A stretch of 64,000 nucleotides of DNA from Dulcicalothrix desertica PCC 7102 (lineage in GTDB: Bacteria > Cyanobacteriota > Cyanobacteriia > Cyanobacteriales > Nostocaceae): positions 115,409-179,408 of the forward strand of contig NZ_RSCL01000022.1 of assembly GCF_003991905.1 (NCBI RefSeq), read 5' to 3'. The number at the start of each line of letters is the position of its first letter. Positions within the stretch are counted from its first letter, which is position 1. This document shows, piece after piece, positions 56,315 through 64,000 of the stretch. The notes below the pieces were generated by a model that was given only the letters and a program-made list of their open reading frames with translations, did not search any database and was not told the origin of the DNA. The position numbers were made by a program, and so were the translations under genes.

Positions 56315-56710
56315 TCAAGCTATATCCACGCTATATTTTGACTTATCCAGTGGTTAAAAAGTGTGAACTTTCTTTAACAGTTGTATCTTGGTTTACTTTA
56401 ACATTTAGCTCACCAATTGGCTGTGCAATTTAGTAGTATATAATTACTATTAACAATAAAAAATTCTAAGAACTTTAGTAATAATAAGTTTTGTTTATAT
56501 TTAATTTCTGAATTTGCTTTAGGTGTCTGTTTGTTGTTAGTGGGTGCCTCGATTGTACAAATAGGTGTAAAAACAGTATACTCAACAGAGATTTGGGAAG
56601 TATTTGCAGATACCTCCCATCCCTTTGCAAGTACATCTACCATTGCCACATTTTGGGACATGAAGATATGGATAACTTAGGTGCAGTACTTATGTATTAA
56701 AAATATATCA
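56315..56710. other. Spacer with weak open frames only
   Basis: A minus-strand frame at 56410-56661 (83 codons) and a plus-strand frame near 56530-56680 have no recognisable content, no good ribosome-binding site and no family. I do not call a gene. Confidence 0.4.
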
Positions 56711-57343
56711 TCATGCTGTGATCAACTCAGCAATTTTAGTACGAGCTTTTGCAACTGACTCTGCTAACTTATGCCCGCCATATTCTTCGTTTTCAACATG
56801 AATAAAGGTAATATCAGTAATACCCATAAACCCAAAAACAGTAACAAGGTAAGGGTCATGATAATTCATCTTTTCATATTGCCCACCAGGTTGAAAGCCC
56901 GAATCGCCTCGTGCTTCGACGATAAACATTTTTTTACCCAGTACTAACGGCTTGAAAACATTAGCAGAATCATTCGGTTCAAATGCAACAGTTCGTCCCA
57001 CTCGAACAATCTGATCAATGTAGGCCTTAAACGTACTGGGTACGCTGAAATTATACATAGGAACACCAATAACATATATATCAGCCGTTAATAATTCATC
57101 TACTAATTGATCACTGATGCTAATGGCTTTTTGTAGTTCAGGTGTATGTTGTTCAGGCGAAGAAAATGCGGCAGCAATCCAACTTTCATCAACATGGGGA
57201 ACGGGATGGCGCCCAATATCGCGATAAGTAACAGTATCATTAGGATGAGCTAGCTGCCATTTTTCAACAAACTCTCTGGTCATGCGGCGAGATTGTGAGC
57301 GTGTACCGCGCGGACTGGCATCGATATGCAATAAATGTGCCAT
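56711..57343 (-). CDS. azoR: FMN-dependent NADH:azo/quinone oxidoreductase AzoR
   Basis: A 210-residue flavodoxin-fold enzyme that uses NADH and FMN to reduce azo compounds and quinones. The phosphate-binding loop is HIDASPRGTRSQSRRMTREF; the flavin pocket is PMYNFSVPSTFKAYIDQIVR, and later ARGDSGFQPGGQYEKMNYHD and FGFMGITDITFIHVE. Length and motifs fit AzoR fully. No operon partner; it may help against quinone stress. Confidence 0.95.
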   Translation of the reverse strand: MAHLLHIDASPRGTRSQSRRMTREFVEKWQLAHPNDTVTYRDIGRHPVPHVDESWIAAAFSSPEQHTPELQKAISISDQLVDELLTADIYVIGVPMYNFSVPSTFKAYIDQIVRVGRTVAFEPNDSANVFKPLVLGKKMFIVEARGDSGFQPGGQYEKMNYHDPYLVTVFGFMGITDITFIHVENEEYGGHKLAESVAKARTKIAELITA

Positions 57344-57635
57344 AACTGTTAACTTCCTGTTGATTTAAAACCAGCAAAATATCAATCACAATTTCAGGTT
57401 ACAGAAGCCACTCACGACTGCGCTATCTAATTTCTGTGAAACTATCAAATTCTTGCGGTCAAGTTTCCAGCTACTAGGTAAAATCTTTTTGTTACTATGG
57501 CGCCTTTGAATTACGCTTAAATCATTAAAAAAACCTTTTAACTAAATCGTAAGAATATTCAATTACTGCTTCGATGTAAGAAAAATTCAACAGTTCACCT
57601 ACAAAATAGGTGTTCTTTATTCCTTGCAAATTTTC
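57344..57635. other. Spacer, no gene seen
   Basis: About 290 AT-rich bases between AzoR and the broken hypothetical gene. One GGCGCC near 57500. No open frame of note. Confidence 0.4.
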
Positions 57636-57984
57636 TCACCGCTCGTAAAATTTATTTTCTATATCTACAATATCTACATGAGGAAAATACTTCCATTCAG
57701 CAGAAACATCTTTTTCTTTTATTGTTGCCCCTATTTTATTTAAATCTTCTATCATGATTTTTTCAATATCTTGTTCTTCTTGCCTATCATTTGCAATCAC
57801 ATAAAAATCATAACCTGGTTGTTGCTTTAATTCCGAAAACATTTTCCACTGCGTTATCCGAGACGAACTCAAGATTGTTATCTGGACTTCCTTTTAGGGT
57901 GTGAAAGAAAACGTATTGCCTCATCTGCGGGTAAGGGTTGCTAATTCCATCTTTTAACCCGACTTCGTATGTCTTGCGTCTCAT
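57636..57984 (-). pseudogene. Hypothetical gene with a probable frameshift
   Basis: Two frames fit head to tail. From ATG 57984: RRKTYEVGLKDGISNPYPQM, RQYVFFHTLKG. Then, after a shift near 57895, KEVQITILSSSRITQWKMFS, ELKQQPGYDFYVIANDRQEE and EWKYFPHVDIVDIEN to the stop. The shift lies in CCTAAAAGG, an A-run where one base is easily lost. Joined, the protein would have about 115 residues. The family is unknown. The alternative is two small unrelated frames. Confidence 0.4.
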
Positions 57985-58073
57985 TAAAACATTTACCCTG
58001 TATTTTCCACAGAGGCTTCTAGGGCAGAGAAAAGAGAGATTTAAAATTTGCGCCAATAATTAATAACACAATA

Positions 58074-58472
58074 TTATGATTGTGAGTTTGCCTCAGTTAT
58101 CCACTGAACAAGTTGAATAATAACACCGTTTGGGTCTTTAACCTGAAAAAATCTTTCGCCCCAAGGTTCGGTTTCTATTGGCGTTATAATTGGCGCCCCT
58201 TCTTTTTGTAATCGACTATATTCGCTATCGATGTCATCCACCACGAAGACAATTAGCAAACCATCTGCTCGATGTCCGCGCATGTGGGTTGGTTTAAAAG
58301 TTTTTAGCCCAGTTTGAAGGAAAATAAGGTTGAAACCAGCATCTTGCCTAGAGAGAGAGATAAACCCGTCGGCTGACATATCTTCATTGAATCCGAAGTG
58401 TTTCTTGACAAAGGCGCCTGATGCCGTAACATCATCCACGTTGAGTGAGATAGCTGAAGAAGTAATTTGCAT
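58074..58472 (-). CDS. VOC family protein (glyoxalase/bleomycin resistance type)
   Basis: A 132-residue protein with two beta-alpha-beta-beta-beta modules: AISLNVDDVTASGAFVKKHF and GLLIVFVVDDIDSEYSRLQK, then PWGERFFQVKDPNGVIIQLV, where the typical metal-site E/Q at the end of the second module is visible. It lacks features that tell dioxygenase from isomerase or sequestering protein. A TTAGTA-N7-TACTAA inverted repeat lies 115 bases upstream. Start has GGAG seven bases upstream. Confidence 0.88.
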   Translation of the reverse strand: MQITSSAISLNVDDVTASGAFVKKHFGFNEDMSADGFISLSRQDAGFNLIFLQTGLKTFKPTHMRGHRADGLLIVFVVDDIDSEYSRLQKEGAPIITPIETEPWGERFFQVKDPNGVIIQLVQWITEANSQS

Positions 58473-58992
58473 TTTAAACTCCTGAGCGTGGGACAGCGAA
58501 CAAAAAAGTTGTTAGTCCTCCAAAACTTCTGTATTATTACTTTCAATATTTTTAATCAAAGCAATAAGCTCACCTGGTTGAGTTAGTTAGTATACATCTT
58601 ACTAATAAATTTGCCCAAAAATACTGCAACGAAGTTCTACTTTTTTTCACGTTAACCTTTTAATATAGTCTTGGTTAACGAACTTACCCCTACTAGTACA
58701 AATATGCAATCGTACAATGAACCCACAAACAATCGGTCAATAAAGCGGATATATATCTCAAATGACGCAAATTGGTACTACTGGTTAATGTAAACCAGTA
58801 GTACCTCCTCTCTCTGTGTACTCTGTGTCTCTGTGGTAAAAAAAATATATGACTGCATAGATCAAGGCGCCTGTGCTACAACTTTCCAAATTTCACGATA
58901 TAACCAGTAATACTTCGCCATTTTTTAATTTATATATGGAACGGGCAAGGATGCCCATTCCACAAGAGAAAGAGTTAAATTTTTGGGAATTT
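58473..58992. other. Spacer with an operator-like site and two hairpins
   Basis: Besides the site at 58587 there is a 13-bp stem GGTACTACTGGTT/AACCAGTAGTACC at 58774-58805 (loop 6) and a stem TGGAACGGGCA/TGCCCATTCCA at 58937-58962, just after the aldehyde dehydrogenase stop on the minus strand. Between them is a CTCTGTGT-rich stretch common in cyanobacteria. No gene is seen. Confidence 0.6.
58587..58605. promoter_or_regulatory. Operator-like inverted repeat upstream of the VOC gene
   Basis: TTAGTA and TACTAA with seven bases between. Sites of this spacing and sequence resemble those of HxlR/MarR-type winged-helix regulators. No such regulator is in the window, so the assignment is only an inference. 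Confidence 0.4.
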
Positions 58993-59610
58993 TTACAATT
59001 TAACTGTTACTGTTTTGACTTCGGTGTAATGTTCTAAGCAATATTCGCCGAGTTCGCGACCCATGCCAGATTGTTTAAAACCACCAAAGGGTGCAGCGGC
59101 GTCAAATACGTGGTAGCAATTTACCCAAACTGTACCTGCGCGCACGTTGTTGGCTATTGCCAGAGCTTTGCTTATATCTTGTGTCCATACACCTGCGGCA
59201 AGTCCATACATTGTAGTATTGGCGAGGTGAATTGCTTCATCTATATCTTTGAACTTAATGATACTCATCACTGGTACAAAGATTTCTTCTTGGGCTATTT
59301 TCATTTCGTTTTGCACGTTTGCAAAAACTGTGGGTTCAATGAAAAATCCACGCTCACCAACTCGATGTCCTCCGCATAGCATTTGGGCACCTTCTTGCAT
59401 TCCAGTTTCGATGTAGCCCATCACTTTGTTAAACTGGTCTTGGTCTACTTGCGGTCCTTGCTGAGTTTTAGGGTCGAAGGGGTCGCCAACTGTACGTTGC
59501 TTTGCTCGTTCAACACTTTTAGCAACGAATTCGTCGTAACATTTCTCTTCTACAAATAGCCGTGAACCTGCATTACAGCACTGACCCTGATTAAAAAATA
59601 AACTATTGTG
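58993..59610 (-). pseudogene. Aldehyde dehydrogenase, C-terminal half only
   Basis: The homology begins at about [20 protein letters not shown], which includes the catalytic Cys (GQCCNAG), and runs to the end: [40 protein letters not shown] and [20 protein letters not shown]. The N-terminal 250 residues with the NAD-binding part and the general base Glu are missing. The open frame to 59715 adds a non-homologous lead ([13 protein letters not shown]). The break is between 59605 and 59655, near a GGCGCC at 59650. So it is a relic. Confidence 0.85.
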
Positions 59611-59718
59611 GGCGCTTGGTAAGAGTTCTGAAAGTGTTGCCCAATTTATGGCGCCGAACTTTTCAGAGTCCACACAGTTACAAACCTTTGTCGTACCAAA
59701 TGGTGGACAATACACTCA

Positions 59719-59907
59719 ATGCAGAACGCGCGCACACCAATACATTTTAATGCTGTTCGACAATGGTCTGACCGTTATGTTGGAACTGGCGCCAAAGCAG
59801 TGCCAGAAAATACTAATGGTAAATTCTTAGGTTTAGTAACTTTAGCATTGTTAGCATACGTAAAATTCTTTTCTAAGAATTCCGTAGCTCCCGTAGCTCC
59901 TGCCTGA
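59719..59907 (+). pseudogene. Fragment of an unknown protein
   Basis: A 62-codon plus-strand frame reads NARTPIHFNAVRQWSDRYVG and ENTNGKFLGLVTLALLAYVK, with a membrane segment near its end (LGLVTLALLAYVKFF) and a proline-valine tail. The composition is that of a real C-terminus. I do not recognise the family. It lies between two aldehyde dehydrogenase remnants. Confidence 0.35.
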
Positions 59908-59908
59908 A

Positions 59909-59977
59909 GGGGCACCTTCCCGCATCCCTGCCTCAATGTAGCCCATCACCTTATTAAACTGGTCTTGGTCTACTTAA
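59909..59977 (-). pseudogene. Second aldehyde dehydrogenase remnant
   Basis: The minus strand reads [20 protein letters not shown], matching [20 protein letters not shown] in the relic at 58993. About 70 bases are shared, with several silent differences (for example CTGGTCTTGGTCTACTT is exact). So it is part of a diverged paralogue or of a duplicated segment that has lost the rest. Confidence 0.85.
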
Positions 59978-60357
59978 TTTTTTATATTTTCTTCATAAAT
60001 AAATAATAGTGTTATCATGCCAAGGCAGAAAGCATGACTTGCATCTCTTTATACTTTTTCTTGTAGCAGATAAAAGCTCTCTGCCCTTTGCCATACCGGG
60101 AGTAAAAATATCAGGAAGGCATAAGCGATTGCTGCATGTGGTTATTAATAATACATAAATAGGCAATAACCACAGTTAGAAGAATCTTCATAATATTGAT
60201 AAAGTGCATAGAAATTCTACCCGACTTTTTCACTATTGGAACTTAAGCTTAAACATACGAGCTTTTACAGAAGTTCATAATTCAACTAGATACTCAGTTT
60301 TGCTTAGTGAAATAAAGTATCAACTAAATAGTTAAATATTTTGTTGGGGGGACAGAA
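59978..60357. other. Spacer, no gene seen
   Basis: AT-rich, about 380 bases. Small repeat words (AGCAGATAAAAGCTC, GGTTATTAATAATAC) but no credible frame. It includes the promoter of the PRC-barrel gene. Confidence 0.4.
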
Positions 60358-60915
60358 ATGACTTTGCACAATTTAGATGAATATTACTCTGATTATTGTG
60401 ACGAAACATTGTCTTGTTTTGATGTTAAAAATTTTTATGTTCATACTAAGGATGAGTTAATTAGTGTTGTTACTAATATATTAGTTGATGGAAATAATGG
60501 TCGTTTCCGTTATTTTGTTATTGATAAGGGCTTTTGGCTTTTTAGAACTAAAGTATTGTTGCCAGTTGGATTGGCTAGTGTGGACTATGACAATAAATGT
60601 ATATCTGTTCCTGGGTTGACTAAAGAGCAATTTAACAATTTACCTGAGTTTCAAGAAGATTTTATAATTGATAATGATTATGAAGAGCAAGTCAGGGATG
60701 TTTACCGTCCGTTAGTGACAGTTACAGATTTACATCCTTTTTACCGCGCGGCTACTTATAATTATATGCTGGAGCCATACTTTTATGAAGTAAGCGACCG
60801 TAATCTCAAAATGTATGAAGAACACTTAATGAGTAGGAAAAACATTTTTTGGCGTAATACAATTATCAGAAGGCAAAAGTATGCTTGTTTGAGGGCTTTT
60901 ATGGAAACTGCATAG
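60358..60915 (+). CDS. PRC-barrel domain protein, 185 residues
   Basis: A GGGGGGA ribosome-binding site lies nine bases before the ATG. The N-terminal part is a PRC-barrel: ISVVTNILVDGNNGRFRYFV, then WLFRTKVLLPVGLASVDYDN and ISVPGLTKEQFNNLPEF, the classic strand order, with a conserved di-aspartate region after it (DVYRPLVTV). PRC-barrels in cyanobacteria occur in stress proteins (YsnF/AvaK type) and ribosome maturation; RimM is excluded by length and lack of its first domain. The C-terminal 60 residues are rich in aromatic and basic residues. Function unknown. Confidence 0.8.
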   Translation: MTLHNLDEYYSDYCDETLSCFDVKNFYVHTKDELISVVTNILVDGNNGRFRYFVIDKGFWLFRTKVLLPVGLASVDYDNKCISVPGLTKEQFNNLPEFQEDFIIDNDYEEQVRDVYRPLVTVTDLHPFYRAATYNYMLEPYFYEVSDRNLKMYEEHLMSRKNIFWRNTIIRRQKYACLRAFMETA

Positions 60916-60951
60916 TGTTATTTTCATAAAATTGCTACTTAGATTATAAGT

Positions 60952-61332
60952 TTACAGACTTTGATACAATGCTGCTGCTACCTGAGCAGCTAGCTTCTGA
61001 GAATTAAAGGGTTTAGCAATTATACCTTTTACTCCTAATTCAGCAACTAAATGCTTGTCAGCAGTGCGTCCTTTAGCTGTTAGTAAAATTACAGGGATAT
61101 GTTGAGTTACTGGATTTTCTTTAAGTTTTTGACATGTATCATATCCGTCCATTTCAGGCATCATTACATCTAAGAGGATGGCATCTGGTTGAGTAGTTTG
61201 AGCAAAAAGTAATCCTTCATTACCACTCTTAGCCGTCAGAACTTGCCAACCACCCATTATTTCCAAACAGGTCTGGATTAATTTACGGATGTCCGAATCG
61301 TCGTCAATAACTAAGATTTGCTTGGCTGTCAT
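60952..61332 (-). CDS. CheY-like response regulator
   Basis: The frame opens 11 codons earlier, at 61365, but the family starts at TAKQILVIDDD, so ATG 61332 is preferred, giving 126 residues. The set is complete: acidic D10-D11-D12, D55 in AILLDVMMPEMDG, LTAKG and K in IAKPFNS. It is divergent from the histidine kinase at 61490, with 157 bases between them. It resembles the CheY of the first kinase cluster (47121), suggesting the two clusters are related. Confidence 0.9.
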   Translation of the reverse strand: MTAKQILVIDDDSDIRKLIQTCLEIMGGWQVLTAKSGNEGLLFAQTTQPDAILLDVMMPEMDGYDTCQKLKENPVTQHIPVILLTAKGRTADKHLVAELGVKGIIAKPFNSQKLAAQVAAALYQSL

Positions 61333-61489
61333 TGTTAAATAATTTTGTAATGATTCTGTTAGCATTGAATAATATCTACATAATACAGTCTTGATATGTT
61401 AAGCTTTACTTTTATTAAGCTTATCTTTAAAAAGTGGAAAATTGGTGTAGAAATTAAGTGATAATTCCCCTGAAGTCACCACCTTGAGG

Positions 61490-63022
61490 ATGCAAAAGTT
61501 AAGACGCTCTCTACTAAAAAGTTACAATGTTGCTGTAATAGCGGTTGTATTGGCTCTAATGCTTACACAGCTATTATGGCAAGTGCATAATTTGACGATT
61601 TACCCATTATTTTTTGCTGCTGTCATGGTTAGTTCGTGGTACGGTGGCTTCAAACCAGGGTTACTGGCAACTATTTTATCAACATTTGTGTGCGCTTATT
61701 TCTATTTGCCTCTAATTTCTACTTTGGCTGTTCATAATAACGCTCTAGTGGGTTTAGTTCAGTTTGTACTAGTTTCTTTGCTGATTTGCGCGCTTAACTC
61801 AATGTTGCGCTCTGCCAAAGCTCTAGCTCAAATTAATGCACTTTCTTCACAGCAAAATTACGAGCGTTTGCTACAAAGCCAAATAAAATTACGCACCTCC
61901 GAAGAACGTTACCGTTTGTTTGTTGAAGGAGTAAAGGAATACGCTATTTTCATGATGGATATAAATGGTTTAATTACTGATTGGAACAAAGGAGCAGAAA
62001 GAATTTTAGGCTATCAAGAAGCGGAAATTATAGGTAAGCATTTTTCATGTATTTTTTTACCTCAAGATATTGCACGAGGTAAACCTGAGTCAGCATTAAA
62101 TACTGCTGTAACTGATGGTATGTCATCATATAATCGTTGGCATCTTTGTAAAGATGGCGCCAAGTTTTGGGGTTCAGGGGTTGTTATCCCTTTAAAAGAT
62201 GAAACTCAAGATGGAAAGCTGCAAGGCTTTGCTAAAATTTTGCAGGACTTAACCGAGCGTAAGCAGGCAGAGGAAGAACGCGAGCAATTATTACTTCGCG
62301 AACAAGCCGCACGTGCCTCTTCAGAAGCAGCGAATCGTTCTAAGGATGATTTCTTAGCTATGGTTTCTCATGAATTACGCACCCCAATGACCTCAATAGT
62401 TGGATGGGTTGGCATGTTGCAAACAGGTATGCTCGATGATTCAAAGCAAAAAGAGGCGATTGAAACAGTAGAACGTAATGCTAACTTACAATTACAACTA
62501 ATTGAAGACCTTTTGGATATTTCACGTATTGTTAGAGGAGAACTTTCGCTATCTAAAGAAAATGTTGACTTGGTTGCAGTAATTAATGCAGCTATTGAAA
62601 TTATACAATATAAATCAGATGCTAAATGTATCCAAATTAAATGTGTGTTAGATACTTCACAAGAAATTATTTGGGGTGACTTTGAACGCTTACAACAGGT
62701 TATATGTAATTTACTTTCTAACGCTATCAAATTTACACCTAATAATGGACGAGTTGAAATACGCTTATCAAATACTATCTTTGATGCTCAAATTCAAATA
62801 ATCGATACGGGTTTAGGTATTAGTCCTGAATTTATGCCGTATATTTTTGAACGTTTTCGTCAAGCAGACAATACAAGTACAAGGTCAAATAAAGGATTAG
62901 GTTTAGGGTTAGCAATCTCGCATCATATAGTAGAATTACATGGTGGCACCATCCAAGCAGAAAGTCGAGGAATAGGGCGAGGAGCAACATTTACAGTCAA
63001 ACTACCTTTTTCAACGGAGTAG
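61490..63022 (+). CDS. Membrane PAS histidine kinase (DUF4118 type)
   Basis: From the ATG at 61490 (a TTG lies two codons before), 510 residues. The N-terminus has about four membrane helices (residues 13-105, including LTIYPLFFAAVMVSSWYGGF and LLATILSTFVCAYFYLPLIS), a DUF4118 KdpD-like sensor. A PAS domain follows (about 130-255: YRLFVEGVKEYAIFMMDING, GYQEAEIIGKHFSCIFL). HisKA has H294 in LAMVSHELRTPMTS; HATPase has DTGLGISPEFM and GLGLAISHHIVELHGG. It has no receiver of its own. The OmpR-HPt gene follows 30 bases later, so the two form an operon. Confidence 0.9.
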   Translation: MQKLRRSLLKSYNVAVIAVVLALMLTQLLWQVHNLTIYPLFFAAVMVSSWYGGFKPGLLATILSTFVCAYFYLPLISTLAVHNNALVGLVQFVLVSLLICALNSMLRSAKALAQINALSSQQNYERLLQSQIKLRTSEERYRLFVEGVKEYAIFMMDINGLITDWNKGAERILGYQEAEIIGKHFSCIFLPQDIARGKPESALNTAVTDGMSSYNRWHLCKDGAKFWGSGVVIPLKDETQDGKLQGFAKILQDLTERKQAEEEREQLLLREQAARASSEAANRSKDDFLAMVSHELRTPMTSIVGWVGMLQTGMLDDSKQKEAIETVERNANLQLQLIEDLLDISRIVRGELSLSKENVDLVAVINAAIEIIQYKSDAKCIQIKCVLDTSQEIIWGDFERLQQVICNLLSNAIKFTPNNGRVEIRLSNTIFDAQIQIIDTGLGISPEFMPYIFERFRQADNTSTRSNKGLGLGLAISHHIVELHGGTIQAESRGIGRGATFTVKLPFSTE

Positions 63023-63052
63023 CGTGAGGATGCTAAAAAAGCAATATTTTAT

Positions 63053-64000
63053 ATGAAAATCTTGATAGTTGAAGATGATAATTCGCTTGCTAGTGCAATT
63101 GCTGGAGTTCTTACAAAGTTGCGGTATGTAGTTGATATTGCTAACGATGGTCAATATGGTTGGCAGTTGGCGACAACTTATAATTATGACTTAATTTTAT
63201 TAGATGTATTACTACCAAAATTTGATGGCATCAATATTTGTAGGCAATTACGGCGAGAGGGTTATCAAATGCCGATTTTGCTTTTAACAGCACTGGATGC
63301 TAACAACGACAAGGTAATTGGTTTAGATGCAGGGGCAGATGATTATGTCGTCAAACCCTTCGATTTTCAAGAGTTAACAGCACGCATTCGGGCTTTAGGG
63401 CGTCGAGGAACTTCATCCTTACCTCCTATTTTAGAATGGGGAAGTTTGCAACTTGACCCTAGTAGTTGTGAAGTTACCTATGCAAATCAAGTGCTGTATC
63501 TAACAGCTAAAGAGTTTAGCATTTTAGAGTTTTTTTTACGTAACAAGCAACGTATCTTCAACCGCAGTGCAATTATAGATAATCTTTGGGGAACTGAAAA
63601 AGACCCACCAGAAGAAGACACTATTAAATCTCATATTAAAAGTTTACGACAAAAACTCAAGTCCTCCGGCGCCGACTATAATCTTATTGAAACGGTTTAC
63701 GGAATGGGTTATCGCCTGAAACCCTTATCTGACAAAGAAACTAGTCATGCCGAGTCAGAGTCAGCACATAATAAGAAAGCTTTATTAGCAGAAATAGCCA
63801 AACAACAAAAAGCTTTTAAAGCTAAAGTAGGAGAGCGCGTTAATTTGTTAAAACAACACATTAATCTTATTTATGAAGGTAAACAAAACCCTCAACTGTG
63901 GGAAGATGCAAAACAAGAAGCTCATAAACTAGTAGGGTCGTTGGGAAGTTTTGGTTTCGCGCTCGCTTCCCAAATTGCCGAAAAAATAGATAATATATTT
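63053..64000 (+). CDS. OmpR-type response regulator with C-terminal HPt (cut by window end)
   Basis: The open frame starts at ATG 63053 and runs off the window. A receiver (D8-D9, D51 in LILLDVLLPKFDG, K in VVKPFDF), a winged-helix domain (LTAKEFSILEFFL, TIKSHIKSLRQKL, ETVYGMGYRLKP), a linker with coiled-coil character and an HPt module with H291 in EAHKLVGSLGSFGF. It is built like the protein at 43542 (366 residues), so only about 50 residues should be missing. It follows the kinase by 30 bases. Confidence 0.9.
   Translation, partial: MKILIVEDDNSLASAIAGVLTKLRYVVDIANDGQYGWQLATTYNYDLILLDVLLPKFDGINICRQLRREGYQMPILLLTALDANNDKVIGLDAGADDYVVKPFDFQELTARIRALGRRGTSSLPPILEWGSLQLDPSSCEVTYANQVLYLTAKEFSILEFFLRNKQRIFNRSAIIDNLWGTEKDPPEEDTIKSHIKSLRQKLKSSGADYNLIETVYGMGYRLKPLSDKETSHAESESAHNKKALLAEIAKQQKAFKAKVGERVNLLKQHINLIYEGKQNPQLWEDAKQEAHKLVGSLGSFGFALASQIAEKIDNIF

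Noticed and set aside
56410-56661. 83-codon minus-strand frame
   Set aside because: No family, no ribosome-binding site, no partner; the composition does not stand out from the spacer.
1-64000. tRNA, rRNA and CRISPR genes
   Set aside because: I looked for tRNA-like cloverleaf ends with CCA-type arms, rRNA landmarks and spaced direct repeats on both strands by eye, and found none that I could support.

Overview
The window looks like chromosomal DNA of a filamentous, probably heterocyst-forming (Nostocales) cyanobacterium. The signs are an AT-rich composition, DUF1822, Uma2 and PRC-barrel genes, two-partner-secretion adhesins, CHAT/STAND/WD40 giants, a GAF kinase with a bilin-type Cys-His pair, heptameric short tandem repeats, and many small dispersed palindromes. 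The usual cyanobacterial HIP1 octamer GCGATCGC is almost absent (one copy noticed, near 34878). Instead the hexamer GGCGCC is strewn over genes and spacers, about 100 copies by eye.

Layout. 1-14.9 kb: a two-partner secretion locus with two full-length TpsA adhesins, a third copy cut after about 60 codons, two Rpn/DUF4351-type genes between them, and one TpsB transporter. 14.9-16.4 kb: three small exported proteins on the minus strand. 16.9-26 kb: a YdeP-like molybdopterin oxidoreductase, a decayed Rpn-type gene, a copied tail of the oxidoreductase, a di-heme cytochrome c peroxidase-like protein, a truncated transglutaminase, TrmJ and a class A beta-lactamase-like protein. 26.4-43.3 kb: an accessory stretch with an integrase relic, a sigma-like/DUF1822 pair, a short AraC-type regulator, a beta/gamma-crystallin protein, two tandem CHAT-STAND-WD40 proteins of about 1,550 residues and a WD40 relic.

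43.5-47.5 kb: a phosphorelay operon (OmpR regulator with C-terminal HPt, GAF/PAS histidine kinase, CheY). 48-60 kb: mixed, with Uma2, an IS4-type relic, DprA, a PIN toxin pair, a truncated glycosyltransferase, a papain-like protease, a TetR protein joined head-on to a monooxygenase fragment, BrnT/BrnA, an azoreductase, a VOC protein and an aldehyde dehydrogenase remnant. 60.3-64 kb: a PRC-barrel protein and a second phosphorelay set of the same design, cut by the window end.

How it fits together. TpsB probably exports both adhesins. Each kinase cluster holds an OmpR-HPt fusion, a hybrid-free kinase and a CheY, enough for a multistep relay. The CHAT-STAND-WD40 pair looks like a conflict or cell-death module, with the sigma-like/DUF1822 pair as a possible regulator (inference). 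Several gene fragments break exactly at, or close to, GGCGCC palindromes. This suggests the repeated hexamer serves as, or marks, rearrangement junctions. That and the tandem CHAT-STAND pair with exchanged propellers are the most interesting signals here.
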